A stretch of 64,000 nucleotides of DNA from Companilactobacillus bobalius (GCF_009764355.1 NZ_LNUA01000032.1:1-64000), one strand, 5' to 3'; positions 1 to 7,298 are shown, numbered from the stretch's first letter. Made by a program: numbers and translations. The notes: a model not told the origin generated them from the letters alone.

Positions 1-16
1 TTTCTTTAAACAAAAA

Positions 17-60
17 TGGATTGTCCCCTGTAGAATACAGGGAGCAATCCATGATTTTTT
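17..60. terminator. bidirectional terminator-like hairpin
   Basis: A stem pairing GGATTG with CAATCC, and inside it CCCTGT with ACAGGG, is followed by a T run on the plus strand and by a T-rich stretch on the minus strand. It lies about 90 bases beyond the uracil permease stop, so it could end that transcript or one entering from the left of the window. Confidence 0.6.
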
Positions 61-151
61 AAAACTTATAAAAATGTCTAACTTTTTTATTGCACTTCAT
101 ATTGCCATCAAAGTGATAGCATTATCTTGGACCTTTTAAAATCAAAGAGAT

Positions 152-1480
152 TTAAGCATCTTCTTTATTTTTCCAATCATCTTTCTTTTCATCCCAATTT
201 TCTGAGAGGGCATGTTTAGGAAGAATCAAGTTAAGCACGATACCGACAACTGTGGCAACACCAACTCCAGTGAATTGGAAGGAACCCATTTGTAAGTATG
301 CATTACCAATACCGATAACGAGGATAACAGAAGCAATCATTAGATTACGTTTTTCATTGAAGTCGACTTTGTTGTCAACCAGAATTCTTAGACCACTTGA
401 GGAGATAACACCGAATAGCATAAAACTAATACCACCGATTACGGGTCCAGGAATAGTTTGAATCAAAGCACTTAATTTACCAACAAATCCGAACAAGACA
501 GCGAAAACAGCAGCACCGATAACAACGTAGACACTGAAAATCTTGTTAACAGCCATAACACCAATATTTTCACCATATGATGTAACAGGAGGACCACCAA
601 GGAAGGCGGCAACGATTGAAGCTGTACCATCACCAGCTAGTGTCTTGTGTAAACCGGGATCTTTGAAGAAATCACGATTAGTTAATTCATCAAGTACCAT
701 GATATGTCCCAAGTGCTCAGCCATAGTAACGAAGGCAATTGGCGCAAAACTCAGGATTGCACCCCAGTAGATTTGATGAGGCATGTAGTTAGCAAACATA
801 ATATCAAAAGCGGGTAGTTTGAACCAAGGTGTTGAAGCAACCTTAGAGAAATCAACGATACCGCAGAAGACAGAGAGAACGTATCCTCCGACAATACCTA
901 GAAGAATAGCAATATTACTCCAAAAACCACGAAGGTACATGTTCAAAAGAACAGTTAGGAAAAGTGTAAACATAGCGATTCCGAAATACTTCAAGTCATA
1001 ATGTGAACCGTTCATCATAGCATTATCAGCGGCACTTCCGGCAACTGACATACCGATAACTACGATGATAGGACCAACGACGATTGGTGGTAAAGCTTTA
1101 TCGATCCAAGCAGAACCGGCAAAACCAACAATGATAGAAACAATCAAGTATACACAACCAACAGCGATAGTACCTTGAGCGACTCCTTGATAACCAACCG
1201 TCTTCATTAACGAGACCATCGGAACAATGAAGGAAAAACTAGAACTCATGTAAGCTGGAATTTTTCTGTGTGTAATCAAAATGTGAAGCAAAGTTCCGAC
1301 ACCGGAACTGAATAAGGCAATACTTGGATCCAATCCAACTAGTAGAGGTACAAGGACTGTGGCCCCAAACATTGAGAATAAGTGCTGTAATGATAGGAAA
1401 GCCCAACTGCTTAACGGTGGCTTTTCATAGACATCCAAAACTGCGTCTGGATTACGATATTGTTCTTCGTTTTTACTCAA
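152..1480 (-). CDS. pyrP: uracil permease, NCS2 family
   Basis: A 442-residue polytopic membrane protein of the nucleobase:cation symporter-2 family, expected to import uracil with protons for pyrimidine salvage. The NCS2 signatures are visible: an AEHLGH motif near residue 254 and a SYGENIGV motif near residue 302, matching the two glutamate-bearing segments that bind the base in UraA-type carriers. The start is TTG, chosen because an AAGGGGA ribosome-binding site sits eight bases upstream. The leader carries a PyrR-binding sequence, which favours uracil over xanthine as substrate and explains regulation by pyrimidine supply. It is transcribed alone, away from the phosphatase gene next door. 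The family is sure; the exact substrate is inferred mainly from the leader. Confidence 0.9.
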   Translation of the reverse strand: MSKNEEQYRNPDAVLDVYEKPPLSSWAFLSLQHLFSMFGATVLVPLLVGLDPSIALFSSGVGTLLHILITHRKIPAYMSSSFSFIVPMVSLMKTVGYQGVAQGTIAVGCVYLIVSIIVGFAGSAWIDKALPPIVVGPIIVVIGMSVAGSAADNAMMNGSHYDLKYFGIAMFTLFLTVLLNMYLRGFWSNIAILLGIVGGYVLSVFCGIVDFSKVASTPWFKLPAFDIMFANYMPHQIYWGAILSFAPIAFVTMAEHLGHIMVLDELTNRDFFKDPGLHKTLAGDGTASIVAAFLGGPPVTSYGENIGVMAVNKIFSVYVVIGAAVFAVLFGFVGKLSALIQTIPGPVIGGISFMLFGVISSSGLRILVDNKVDFNEKRNLMIASVILVIGIGNAYLQMGSFQFTGVGVATVVGIVLNLILPKHALSENWDEKKDDWKNKEDA

Positions 1481-1504
1481 AAAAACATCCCCTTAGTATT
1501 TTTT

Positions 1505-1582
1505 TGTAAAAAAATAGTCCCCTATCCCGTGTATGCGAAATAAAAGACTGAACGTGTTTCCTTATTAGCCTCACGGGACCAA
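1505..1582 (-). promoter_or_regulatory. PyrR-binding attenuator in the pyrP leader
   Basis: Read on the minus strand the leader contains GGTCCCGTGAGGCTAATAAG, which fits the PyrR recognition loop (UCCNGNGAGGCU). Downstream, CACGGGA can pair with TCCCGTG and GGGGAC with GTCCC, directly before a run of seven T just ahead of the ribosome-binding site. This is the layout of UMP/PyrR transcription attenuation. The exact competing folds were not computed. Confidence 0.8.
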
Positions 1583-1692
1583 AATTTAAAGGATCATTTA
1601 TTTAATTACACTTAATATAATTGAGTTGCATTGTAAAGTCAATAATGAAATACTAAAAGGAGAATTTAAGCGTTAACAAAGAGGAGATTTTT

Positions 1693-2301
1693 ATGGTTGA
1701 ATTATATATTGTAAGACATGGTGAAACGGACACTAACTCTGAGGCTCGAATCAACGGAATGTCTACTGACAAACCCCTAAACGCCAAAGGTATCAAGCAA
1801 ATTGAGGAATTAGAAAAGCATATTGATATCACTGATTTTGATGAAGTTTATGCAAGTCCAATGAAGCGTGCAATGCAAACAGCTGAAATTTTGAATCAAG
1901 GAGCACACGAAATTCAACAAGATAAACGTCTAGTTGAAGCCGACTATGGTTCATGGGATGGTTTGAGAGAAGAAGAATTGATCGTAAAACACCCAGATGC
2001 CTTTGATGAAAACAAATATTTGTTACCAAATTATACTAAGTACGCCGTTAATGGTGAAGAATACGCTGATGTTTACAAACGTGTTGAAGATTTCATGAAT
2101 GATATGGCTAAAAAAGGTGACGAGAAGATTTTGGTAGTTTGTCACGGTTTCGTTAGTCGTTCATTTGTTAAAGTCACAACTGGTGCTAAAGATATTTCAA
2201 ACATCATTCAACCTGATAACGGTGGTGTATCGAAGTATAAAGTTTCCGCTAGTGGCAAGAAGTATCTAATGTATTATGGACGTTTAAATAATATCGATTA
2301 G
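1693..2301 (+). CDS. histidine phosphatase family protein (phosphoglycerate mutase-like)
   Basis: A 202-residue cytosolic protein of the histidine phosphatase superfamily. The phosphoacceptor motif RHGET is at residues 8-12, the SPMKRAMQTAE segment follows near residue 56, and the second catalytic histidine lies in VVCHGF near residue 150. Lactobacilli carry many such paralogues; this one resembles the broad-specificity phosphatase branch rather than glycolytic GpmA, being shorter and lacking the GpmA insertion. An AGAGGAG ribosome-binding site precedes the ATG. It is followed after ten bases by menG and the two are likely co-transcribed, ending at the terminator after menG. The substrate cannot be told from sequence. 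Confidence 0.85.
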   Translation: MVELYIVRHGETDTNSEARINGMSTDKPLNAKGIKQIEELEKHIDITDFDEVYASPMKRAMQTAEILNQGAHEIQQDKRLVEADYGSWDGLREEELIVKHPDAFDENKYLLPNYTKYAVNGEEYADVYKRVEDFMNDMAKKGDEKILVVCHGFVSRSFVKVTTGAKDISNIIQPDNGGVSKYKVSASGKKYLMYYGRLNNID

Positions 2302-2311
2302 AGGGTAGACA

Positions 2312-3022
2312 ATGAGTCTGACTAATAAAGTTCCCGAAAAGGATGTTCAAACGACTTTCAATAACATCGCGGGCAACTATGATAAATTAAATTCCATTAT
2401 GAGTTTGGGAACACATCAAAAGTGGCGTAAGAAAGCTACTGAAAAAATCGTCAATCATCCTCAAAAAGTGTTGGATCTTTGTTGTGGTACAGCTGATTGG
2501 ACGATTATGTTAGGGCAAAGATTTTATCATGCTCAAATTATTGGTGTGGATTTCAGTCAAGAAATGCTTAAATTGGCTCAACAAAAAGTTGCTCAATCCA
2601 AGTTAACTAATATTATTTTGGAAACTGGTGACGCCATGCAATTAAATTTTGCAGACAATAGTTTCGATGTAGTCACAATCGGTTTTGGATTAAGAAATGT
2701 GCCTGATGCCGATAAAGTACTGCGTGAAATCTATCGCATTTTGAAACCATGTGGGCAGTTGATCTGTCTGGAAGCATTCAAAGTCGAGACGCCAGTAGTT
2801 AAAATTGGTTGGAAATTGTATTTTAATAAGTTAATGCCCTTAATGGGAAAAGTTTTTGCGAAGAATAAATCTGATTATCAGTACCTAGATGATTCAGTTA
2901 ATCGTTTTGTCAGTATCAAAAAACTATGTCAGATGATGCAAGATGCCGGATTCAAAGATATCGAAGTTACTGATTTAATGATGAAAGCAGCGGCTATTCA
3001 TTCGGCAATTAAAAGTATTTAG
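2312..3022 (+). CDS. menG: demethylmenaquinone methyltransferase (MenG/UbiE)
   Basis: A 236-residue class I SAM-dependent methyltransferase. The SAM-binding glycine-rich loop VLDLCCGT is at residues 53-60, an acidic GVDFS follows near residue 90, and the family-specific GFGLRNVPD segment lies near residue 127. Family members methylate demethylmenaquinone in the last step of menaquinone synthesis. Many lactobacilli keep this gene with an incomplete menaquinone pathway, and no other men gene is in the window, so the physiological substrate is uncertain. It follows the phosphatase gene by ten bases behind a GAGGGTAG ribosome-binding site and ends at a strong bidirectional terminator. Confidence 0.88.
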   Translation: MSLTNKVPEKDVQTTFNNIAGNYDKLNSIMSLGTHQKWRKKATEKIVNHPQKVLDLCCGTADWTIMLGQRFYHAQIIGVDFSQEMLKLAQQKVAQSKLTNIILETGDAMQLNFADNSFDVVTIGFGLRNVPDADKVLREIYRILKPCGQLICLEAFKVETPVVKIGWKLYFNKLMPLMGKVFAKNKSDYQYLDDSVNRFVSIKKLCQMMQDAGFKDIEVTDLMMKAAAIHSAIKSI

Positions 3023-3024
3023 AC

Positions 3025-3063
3025 AAAACAAAAAGAACACCCGGGGAAGGTGTTCTTTTATTT
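3025..3063. terminator. bidirectional terminator after menG
   Basis: GAACACC pairs with GGTGTTC around a CGGGGAA loop. T runs flank it on both strands, so it can end menG on the plus strand and the proposed sRNA copy A on the minus strand. On the minus strand the loop reads TTCCCCG. Confidence 0.85.
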
Positions 3064-3123
3064 TTTTAGGGGATTAAATATATATGTTATAGGGGGGATG
3101 AGATGAGATATCTCTCATCTACA
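3027..3123 (-). ncRNA. putative C-rich small RNA, copy A of three
   Basis: Read on the minus strand this unit begins just after a TATAGT -10 box (3130-3135). It has a GATGAGA/TCTCATC hairpin, then an unpaired stretch with CATCCCCCCTATAA and AATCCCCT, and ends in the terminator next to menG, whose loop is again C-rich (TTCCCCG). The C-rich motifs are complementary to Shine-Dalgarno sequences such as AGGGGA. The same architecture recurs at 4.2 and 4.5 kb. Known LhrC and Rsa-type sRNAs of Firmicutes work through such UCCC motifs. That this is a transcribed sRNA is inference from repetition, covariation and promoter placement. Confidence 0.62.
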
Positions 3124-3129
3124 AGTAAT

Positions 3130-3183
3130 ACTATAACCAATAAGTGTGAACCAATTATATTGAAAATGTGAAGATTTTGTGAA
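3130..3183 (-). promoter_or_regulatory. promoter and direct-repeat activator site of sRNA copy A
   Basis: On the minus strand TTCACA occurs twice with an 11-base period (3178-3183 and 3167-3172), 31 bases upstream of a TATAGT -10 box (3130-3135); no good -35 is seen. Copy C has the same repeat at the same distance. Such direct repeats are typical of OmpR-type response regulators (PhoP, WalR, LisR classes), so activator-dependent transcription is inferred. Confidence 0.5.
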
Positions 3184-3252
3184 GTTCTATTTATTTAGAA
3201 ATATTATTTTATAACTGTTGTAGCAAGCTAACAATTAAAAGGGGTGCTCAAA

Positions 3253-4200
3253 ATGTCAAATATCAGAGATGTCGCCAAGCTTTCAGGTCATTCAGTTTCA
3301 ACTGTTTCAAGAGTCATCAATAATCAAAGTTATGTTGCTACCGAAACTAAAGAAGAGATTCTCAAGGCAATGAAGGAATTGAATTATCATCCTAATGATA
3401 TTGCTAGAGCCTTAAGTACCGGCAAAACTTACCGTGTTGGTGTCGTTATGCCTTATAGTAATCATCCTTATTTTCAAAAGTTAGTTTCCGCTATCACTCA
3501 GGCCGCCTTCAAAGAAAACTATCAAGTTACTTTATTGCCTTCTCATTATAATGTTAAAAGTGAGATTAAATATTTAGAAATGTTGAAGCATCAAGCATTC
3601 GATGGACTGATTTTTACTTCCAGAGCCATTCCATTTGAAACAATTGTCGAATATCAGAAATACGGTTCGATTACTTGTTGTGAAGATACCTTGGATTACC
3701 CCATTTCTTGCGCATACACTGATCGGGAAAAGTCTTATATAGATGCTTTTGGATTATTAAAGAAATTAAAATTTCAAAATATAGGCGTTACGGTAAGTCG
3801 TAACGAACAAACGAGTCGAAGTGCTAAATCAACGGTCGATTCTTATTGCAAAGTATTTGGAAAAGAGTGTCCGGAAAAATTATTAGTTCGAAATATGCAG
3901 TTTTTTAAAGACGGAATTGAGGCTGCTAAGGAGTTGACTGCTAAAAATCTAAATCTGGATGCAGTTTTTGCCAATGGCGATCAAGTTGCGGCTGGAATTA
4001 TTTATCAATTAAAGAAAATGCAAATTGATGTTCCAGTTATCGGCCAAGAAAATTTGGATTATAGTTACTTAATGAATTTTTCAACGATTGATCATAAGTT
4101 GAATGAAATTGGTGAATATGCTTTTTGGTCTCTGTTTGAAAAAGAAGTCGTTAAGAAGTTGATTCCTGCCGAATTTATTTTACGAGGAGCATTAATTTAA
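3253..4200 (+). CDS. LacI family transcriptional regulator
   Basis: A 315-residue DNA-binding repressor. The N-terminal helix-turn-helix (NIRDVAKLSGHSVSTVSRVI, residues 2-21) and hinge (ARALSTGKTYRVGVV) are canonical, followed by a periplasmic-binding-protein-like effector domain. I chose the ATG at 3253 rather than the upstream GTG at 3244, because the AAAGGGG ribosome-binding site touches the GTG but is correctly spaced from the ATG. No metabolic genes adjoin it: both flanks are intergenic DNA with the sRNA-like repeats, so its regulon and effector cannot be inferred from context. It ends at a terminator shared with sRNA copy B. Confidence 0.88.
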   Translation: MSNIRDVAKLSGHSVSTVSRVINNQSYVATETKEEILKAMKELNYHPNDIARALSTGKTYRVGVVMPYSNHPYFQKLVSAITQAAFKENYQVTLLPSHYNVKSEIKYLEMLKHQAFDGLIFTSRAIPFETIVEYQKYGSITCCEDTLDYPISCAYTDREKSYIDAFGLLKKLKFQNIGVTVSRNEQTSRSAKSTVDSYCKVFGKECPEKLLVRNMQFFKDGIEAAKELTAKNLNLDAVFANGDQVAAGIIYQLKKMQIDVPVIGQENLDYSYLMNFSTIDHKLNEIGEYAFWSLFEKEVVKKLIPAEFILRGALI

Positions 4201-4202
4201 TA

Positions 4203-4252
4203 TAAAATATCAAATAAAAAACACCCTTTTTTCGGAAAGGGTGTTTTTCTAG
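4203..4252. terminator. bidirectional terminator after the LacI gene
   Basis: AAACACCCTTT pairs with AAAGGGTGTTT around a short loop, flanked by T runs on both strands. It serves the LacI gene and, on the minus strand, sRNA copy B. Confidence 0.85.
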
Positions 4253-4308
4253 GGGATTAAATATTGTTTATAGGGGGGATGAGAGAAGAGTATTGGCTCT
4301 TATCTACA
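4210..4308 (-). ncRNA. putative C-rich small RNA, copy B of three
   Basis: This unit has the same architecture as copy A: a -10-like TAATAT (4314-4319), a 5' hairpin GATAAGAG/CTCTCATC, a CATCCCCCCTATAA motif, AATCCCCT, and a terminator hairpin (loop TTCCG). The hairpin contains a compensating G-U pair relative to the other copies. The upstream direct repeat has decayed to a single TTTACA at about the equivalent position (4354-4359). It is the most divergent copy, so whether it is expressed is less certain. Confidence 0.55.
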
Positions 4309-4309
4309 G

Positions 4310-4524
4310 TTTAATATTACTGGCTTATCAGAAGTTCATAGTTGTTTGAAAATTGTAAAGCATTTTTGGATAGCCCATAGTTGATAAGTCTTTTATATTT
4401 TTATAAATTCTTTGTCCTTTTGTAACTTTTAAAGTTACATCCCATGAGAGCAGAAAAAACTACTCTGCAAGGAATAGTATATCGTATTTTACGACTAACT
4501 ACTACCAACTGGCACGTAAAAGAC
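4310..4524. other. intergenic stretch between sRNA copies B and C
   Basis: No gene is recognised here. It holds a perfect palindrome, TGTAACTTT-T-AAAGTTACA (4421-4439), and two small plus-strand hairpins (GCAGA/TCTGC from 4445, TTTTACG/CGTAAAA from 4484). They could be operators or folds of an unrecognised RNA. I see no open reading frame with a ribosome-binding site. Confidence 0.4.
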
Positions 4525-4628
4525 AATAAAAAAAGTACCTCGGGGAAAGGTACTTTTTATTTAGGGGATTAAATATATATATGTTATAGGGGGGTGAGAA
4601 AAGGGATTATCTATATCTCTCATCTACA
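4525..4628 (-). ncRNA. putative C-rich small RNA, copy C of three
   Basis: Minus-strand unit with -10 TATTAT (4635-4640), 5' hairpin GATGAGA/TCTCACC, the CACCCCCCTATAA motif, AATCCCCT, and a terminator of AGTACCT/AGGTACT with loop TTCCCCG. That loop is identical to copy A although the stem is entirely different, which argues that the C-rich loop itself is functional. The TTCACA direct repeat upstream (4672-4688) is identical to that of copy A and equally spaced. It has no protein-coding neighbour of its own, so its terminator serves only this unit. Confidence 0.62.
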
Positions 4629-4634
4629 ATTTAT

Positions 4635-4688
4635 ATAATACTCAACCTTTATGAATTAAATATTTATAAAATGTGAAGATTTTGTGAA
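4635..4688 (-). promoter_or_regulatory. promoter and direct-repeat activator site of sRNA copy C
   Basis: TTCACA-N5-TTCACA on the minus strand (4672-4688) lies 31 bases from the TATTAT -10 (4635-4640), exactly as in copy A, and is followed by the same TTTT. Confidence 0.5.
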
Positions 4689-4698
4689 TTCATATAAA

Positions 4699-4910
4699 AT
4701 GCCGTCCTCCACAACAAGAAAATTTGGCTGGAACGCCATGGGCCGACTTGGAGCTAATTATTTCACACTTCGTGCAAAATAATGGATCTCTAAGTTCGGC
4801 CTTTATCTAAGCAATAAATTGCTAAGATAAATCTCATGGCTGAGCCAATTTTCTTGTTGTTCCGGACTAAATCCGGCTTTGTTTCTTAGATGTTTTAAAA
4901 CCTAAATAGG
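4699..4910. repeat. structured intergenic repeat, full copy 1
   Basis: About 210 bp with nested pairing. The outer arm (4711-4729) pairs with 4843-4860 over 18 bp with one bulge; CCATG pairs with CATGG; GGCCGACTT pairs with AAGTTCGGCC; TTATCTAAGCAAT pairs with ATTGCTAAGATAA; and a small CCGGA/TCCGG hairpin follows. It shares its first bases (ATGCCGTC) and inner segments with the copy at 20773 and the shorter one at 12038, while the stems differ in a compensating way. It sits directly 3' of the minus-strand hsp20 gene. No coding potential is supported. Confidence 0.75.
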
Positions 4911-4923
4911 AACTGCATCTATA

Positions 4924-5361
4924 TTAGTCAATATCGATATGGTGTTCTGAGCTAGTTTTCTTTTCTAACTTAGGGAGGATAACCTTCAAGACACCATTGT
5001 CATAGTTAGCTTTGATGTTCTCAACGTCGGCTGCTGGTAAGTGATATTGTCTCATGAAGCGGCCACTTGTGCGTTCGGACATAATCATGTCGCCGTTCTT
5101 ATCGTTATGATCATTAAAGCTGTCGCGACGGCCACTAACGGTCAAAACATCATCTTGATAATTGATGTCGATATTCTTCTTATCAAAAGCTGGCATATCA
5201 ATATGTACTTCATAATCTTTATCTGTTTCTTTAATGTCAGTCTTCAAATTAGAACCTTCTAAAGCACTATCTTCGAATAATGATGGAAAACTAGTCATCC
5301 ATTTGTCTCCATTGAAAAAGTCTCTCATTAAATTGTTACGATTCATAATTTCATTTACCAT
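4924..5361 (-). CDS. small heat shock protein, Hsp20/alpha-crystallin family
   Basis: A 145-residue ATP-independent chaperone that holds unfolding proteins in the cytosol. The alpha-crystallin domain runs from about residue 38 to 140, with the conserved GVLKVILPK strand near residue 124 and a GRRDSF segment in the middle. The N-terminal region (NLMRDFF) is the usual hydrophobic arm. It is a close paralogue of the next gene upstream, same length and alignable throughout. An AAGGAG ribosome-binding site precedes the ATG, and a CIRCE operator lies in the leader, so HrcA repression is expected in addition to any read-through from the upstream paralogue. Confidence 0.93.
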   Translation of the reverse strand: MVNEIMNRNNLMRDFFNGDKWMTSFPSLFEDSALEGSNLKTDIKETDKDYEVHIDMPAFDKKNIDINYQDDVLTVSGRRDSFNDHNDKNGDMIMSERTSGRFMRQYHLPAADVENIKANYDNGVLKVILPKLEKKTSSEHHIDID

Positions 5362-5399
5362 AAATAATTAACTCCTTTTTAAAAGAATAAATTTGTTTT

Positions 5400-5426
5400 T
5401 TAGCACTCATCGAGTACGAGTGCTAA
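5400..5426. promoter_or_regulatory. CIRCE operator of the downstream hsp20 gene
   Basis: TTAGCACTC-N9-GAGTGCTAA, a perfect HrcA-binding inverted repeat, lies 39 bases upstream of the 5361 start. Confidence 0.95.
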
Positions 5427-5455
5427 TGGAACTCCAAAAAAATAAGCTTAAAGCG

Positions 5456-5893
5456 TTAGTCAATATCGATGTGATGTCCAGAATCTACTTCCTTATTTAT
5501 CTTTGGAAGAGTGATTTCCAAAACACCTTTGTTATATGTAGCTTTGATATTATCTTGATCAACTTGTGGCAATCTGTATTGTCTCATGAAATGACCACTT
5601 GAACGTTCAGACATAATTACATCACCATTTTTATCATTATGATCAGTGAAACTGTCACGGTGACCACTAATAGTTAAAACATTATTATCATACGTAATAT
5701 CAATGTTCTTCTTATCAACTGCGGGAAGATCAACGTGTACTTCATAATTTTGATTATTTTCTTTAATATCAGTCTTTAATGTTGAATCTTCGGGAAAATT
5801 ATTGTCAAATATAGATGGAAAACTATTCATCCAAGAGTCACTATTAAACCAGTTTCTCATTAAATCGTTACGGTCCATAATTTCATTTGCCAT
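5456..5893 (-). CDS. small heat shock protein, Hsp20/alpha-crystallin family (paralogue)
   Basis: A 145-residue Hsp20 chaperone, paralogous to the 4924-5361 gene. It has the same N-terminal arm (DLMRNWF), the alpha-crystallin domain from about residue 38, and GVLEITLPK near residue 124. The C-terminal tails are nearly identical (GHHIDID here, EHHIDID in the neighbour). The ATG follows an AGGAAG ribosome-binding site. It has its own sigma-A promoter and CIRCE site upstream, so the two copies look independently controlled. The pair is a tandem duplication that has since diverged, in bases as well as residues, which argues against an assembly artefact. Confidence 0.93.
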   Translation of the reverse strand: MANEIMDRNDLMRNWFNSDSWMNSFPSIFDNNFPEDSTLKTDIKENNQNYEVHVDLPAVDKKNIDITYDNNVLTISGHRDSFTDHNDKNGDVIMSERSSGHFMRQYRLPQVDQDNIKATYNKGVLEITLPKINKEVDSGHHIDID

Positions 5894-5927
5894 ATTTTAT
5901 TACTTCCTTTCCCTTAATTACAAATAC

Positions 5928-5956
5928 AGTATAAAACCTGAATTATGGAAGTTCAA
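5928..5956 (-). promoter_or_regulatory. sigma-A promoter of the upstream hsp20 gene
   Basis: On the minus strand TTGAAC (5951-5956) and TATACT (5928-5933) are separated by 17 bases, immediately downstream of the CIRCE operator. Confidence 0.75.
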
Positions 5957-5960
5957 GAAT

Positions 5961-5987
5961 TTAGCACTCTTAATTAACGAGTGCTAA
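5961..5987. promoter_or_regulatory. CIRCE operator of the upstream hsp20 gene
   Basis: TTAGCACTC-N9-GAGTGCTAA with both arms perfect, four bases upstream of the -35 box. HrcA repression at normal temperature is expected. Confidence 0.95.
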
Positions 5988-6062
5988 TTTTAGCAAAAAG
6001 TAAGTAAAAAATAACCGTATATTATGTGATACAATTAACTTAGTAAAGAAGAGGATGTTAAG

Positions 6063-6422
6063 ATGACTAAATTAGTTATGAAACGTATTTACGACAAAGA
6101 TTTACCAGCAGGGTATCGTGTGCTGGTAGATCGGCTTTGGCCACGTGGTATGTCTAAAGTACGTGCAGACCTTGACTTATGGGCAAAAGAGATAGCCCCA
6201 TCAGCAGAATTGCGTAAGTGGTTTGGACATGATCCTGAAAAATATTTAGAATTTAAGAACAAATATTTAGATGAGATTAACAATAATCCATATACCAAAG
6301 AATTTCTAAAGTCCTTAAAAGAGGCTCTTCAAACACAAGACGTACTGATACTATATAGTGCAAAAGATGAAGAACATAATGACGCTGTAGTGCTAATGGA
6401 ATATCTAAATTCGAATATTTAA
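6063..6422 (+). CDS. DUF488 family protein
   Basis: A 119-residue cytosolic protein of the DUF488 family (YeaO-like), recognised from VDRLWPRGMSK near residues 23-33, the DLWAKEIAPS segment and the WFGHDPEKY motif. Its function is not established; the conserved charged and aromatic residues suggest an enzyme or nucleic-acid/metal-binding fold. An AGAGGATG ribosome-binding site precedes the ATG. The AraC-type regulator begins 27 bases downstream, so the two may be co-transcribed. Nothing unusual is seen in length or composition. Confidence 0.85.
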   Translation: MTKLVMKRIYDKDLPAGYRVLVDRLWPRGMSKVRADLDLWAKEIAPSAELRKWFGHDPEKYLEFKNKYLDEINNNPYTKEFLKSLKEALQTQDVLILYSAKDEEHNDAVVLMEYLNSNI

Positions 6423-6449
6423 GTATTGTAGATTGGTTGGCTAACAATT

Positions 6450-7295
6450 ATGGAAGAATTTGATTTGCAATCTTTATTATCTAGTAGTGATAAGTTATTG
6501 ATTCATCTGTTGCAATCATATGCACAGACCAATGATATAGCTATTTTTGTGTTAAACAATGAGGATCATTTACAGGCTGGAATTTTTGGTAAACTAACGA
6601 GGAAAACTGAATTAACACGGGTAAATAAAACTAGAGACTTATCTAAGTTGAGTATTAACAAATGTAAGTATGATATGGAATATGCTGATGCACCGTTGCG
6701 TATTTCTATAATCAATCAACGAATAGGAAAAATTTGTGTTGCTCAGGATATTTTGAAAAATACTGATCCGAGTAATATTGTAGTAATTCAAAAATTACAG
6801 CAACAAGTTGAATATTTAAGATATTTATTTGAGAGTGTATCAAAGCTGATCATCAAGGAGAGAGGAATTGATGATTTCATAATTAAATATTCACTAGATG
6901 TCGACGAAGCTATCGATGATCTCGAAAATGATGAGAGTGGTGCATTGAAGAGAATCAGACATCTGTCGACTTCAAATGAATCGATTATTTCTGCAATTGA
7001 GTTTATTGATAATAATTTAGATAAGCGTTTAACACTTGATCAAGTATCGGGCAAAGTTTATTTGTCGGATTATTATTTCAGTAAACTGTTTAAGAGGGAA
7101 ACAGGTTTGAGTTTTTCGGTGTATTTGAATGCCCGAAAAATTCAAAAAGCCATGATTCTCTTAAAGGAATCAGATAACAGTATTAATGAAATTTCGGATG
7201 CATTAGGTTTTACTAGATTGAGCTACTTTAGTCAGACGTTCAAAAAGTACACTGGCTATGCACCGACGAAATATCGTATTGATGGAAAAGAGTAA
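6450..7295 (+). CDS. AraC family transcriptional regulator
   Basis: A 281-residue regulator with a C-terminal AraC/XylS DNA-binding domain of two helix-turn-helices (about residues 180-278). It is seen from SDYYFSKLFKRETGLSF and the closing ALGFTRLSYFSQTFKKYTGY signature. The N-terminal 150 residues are not the cupin of classical AraC; they may form a PocR/GAF-like sensory domain, but I cannot assign them. The ribosome-binding site is weak. It lies 27 bases after DUF488 and ends at its own terminator, just upstream of a permease gene that has its own promoter. Its target and effector are unknown. Confidence 0.87.
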   Translation: MEEFDLQSLLSSSDKLLIHLLQSYAQTNDIAIFVLNNEDHLQAGIFGKLTRKTELTRVNKTRDLSKLSINKCKYDMEYADAPLRISIINQRIGKICVAQDILKNTDPSNIVVIQKLQQQVEYLRYLFESVSKLIIKERGIDDFIIKYSLDVDEAIDDLENDESGALKRIRHLSTSNESIISAIEFIDNNLDKRLTLDQVSGKVYLSDYYFSKLFKRETGLSFSVYLNARKIQKAMILLKESDNSINEISDALGFTRLSYFSQTFKKYTGYAPTKYRIDGKE

Positions 7296-7298
7296 TAA

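Noticed and set aside
4924..5893. Tandem hsp20 genes as an assembly duplication
   Set aside because: The two copies differ throughout in both residues and bases, so they are true paralogues.
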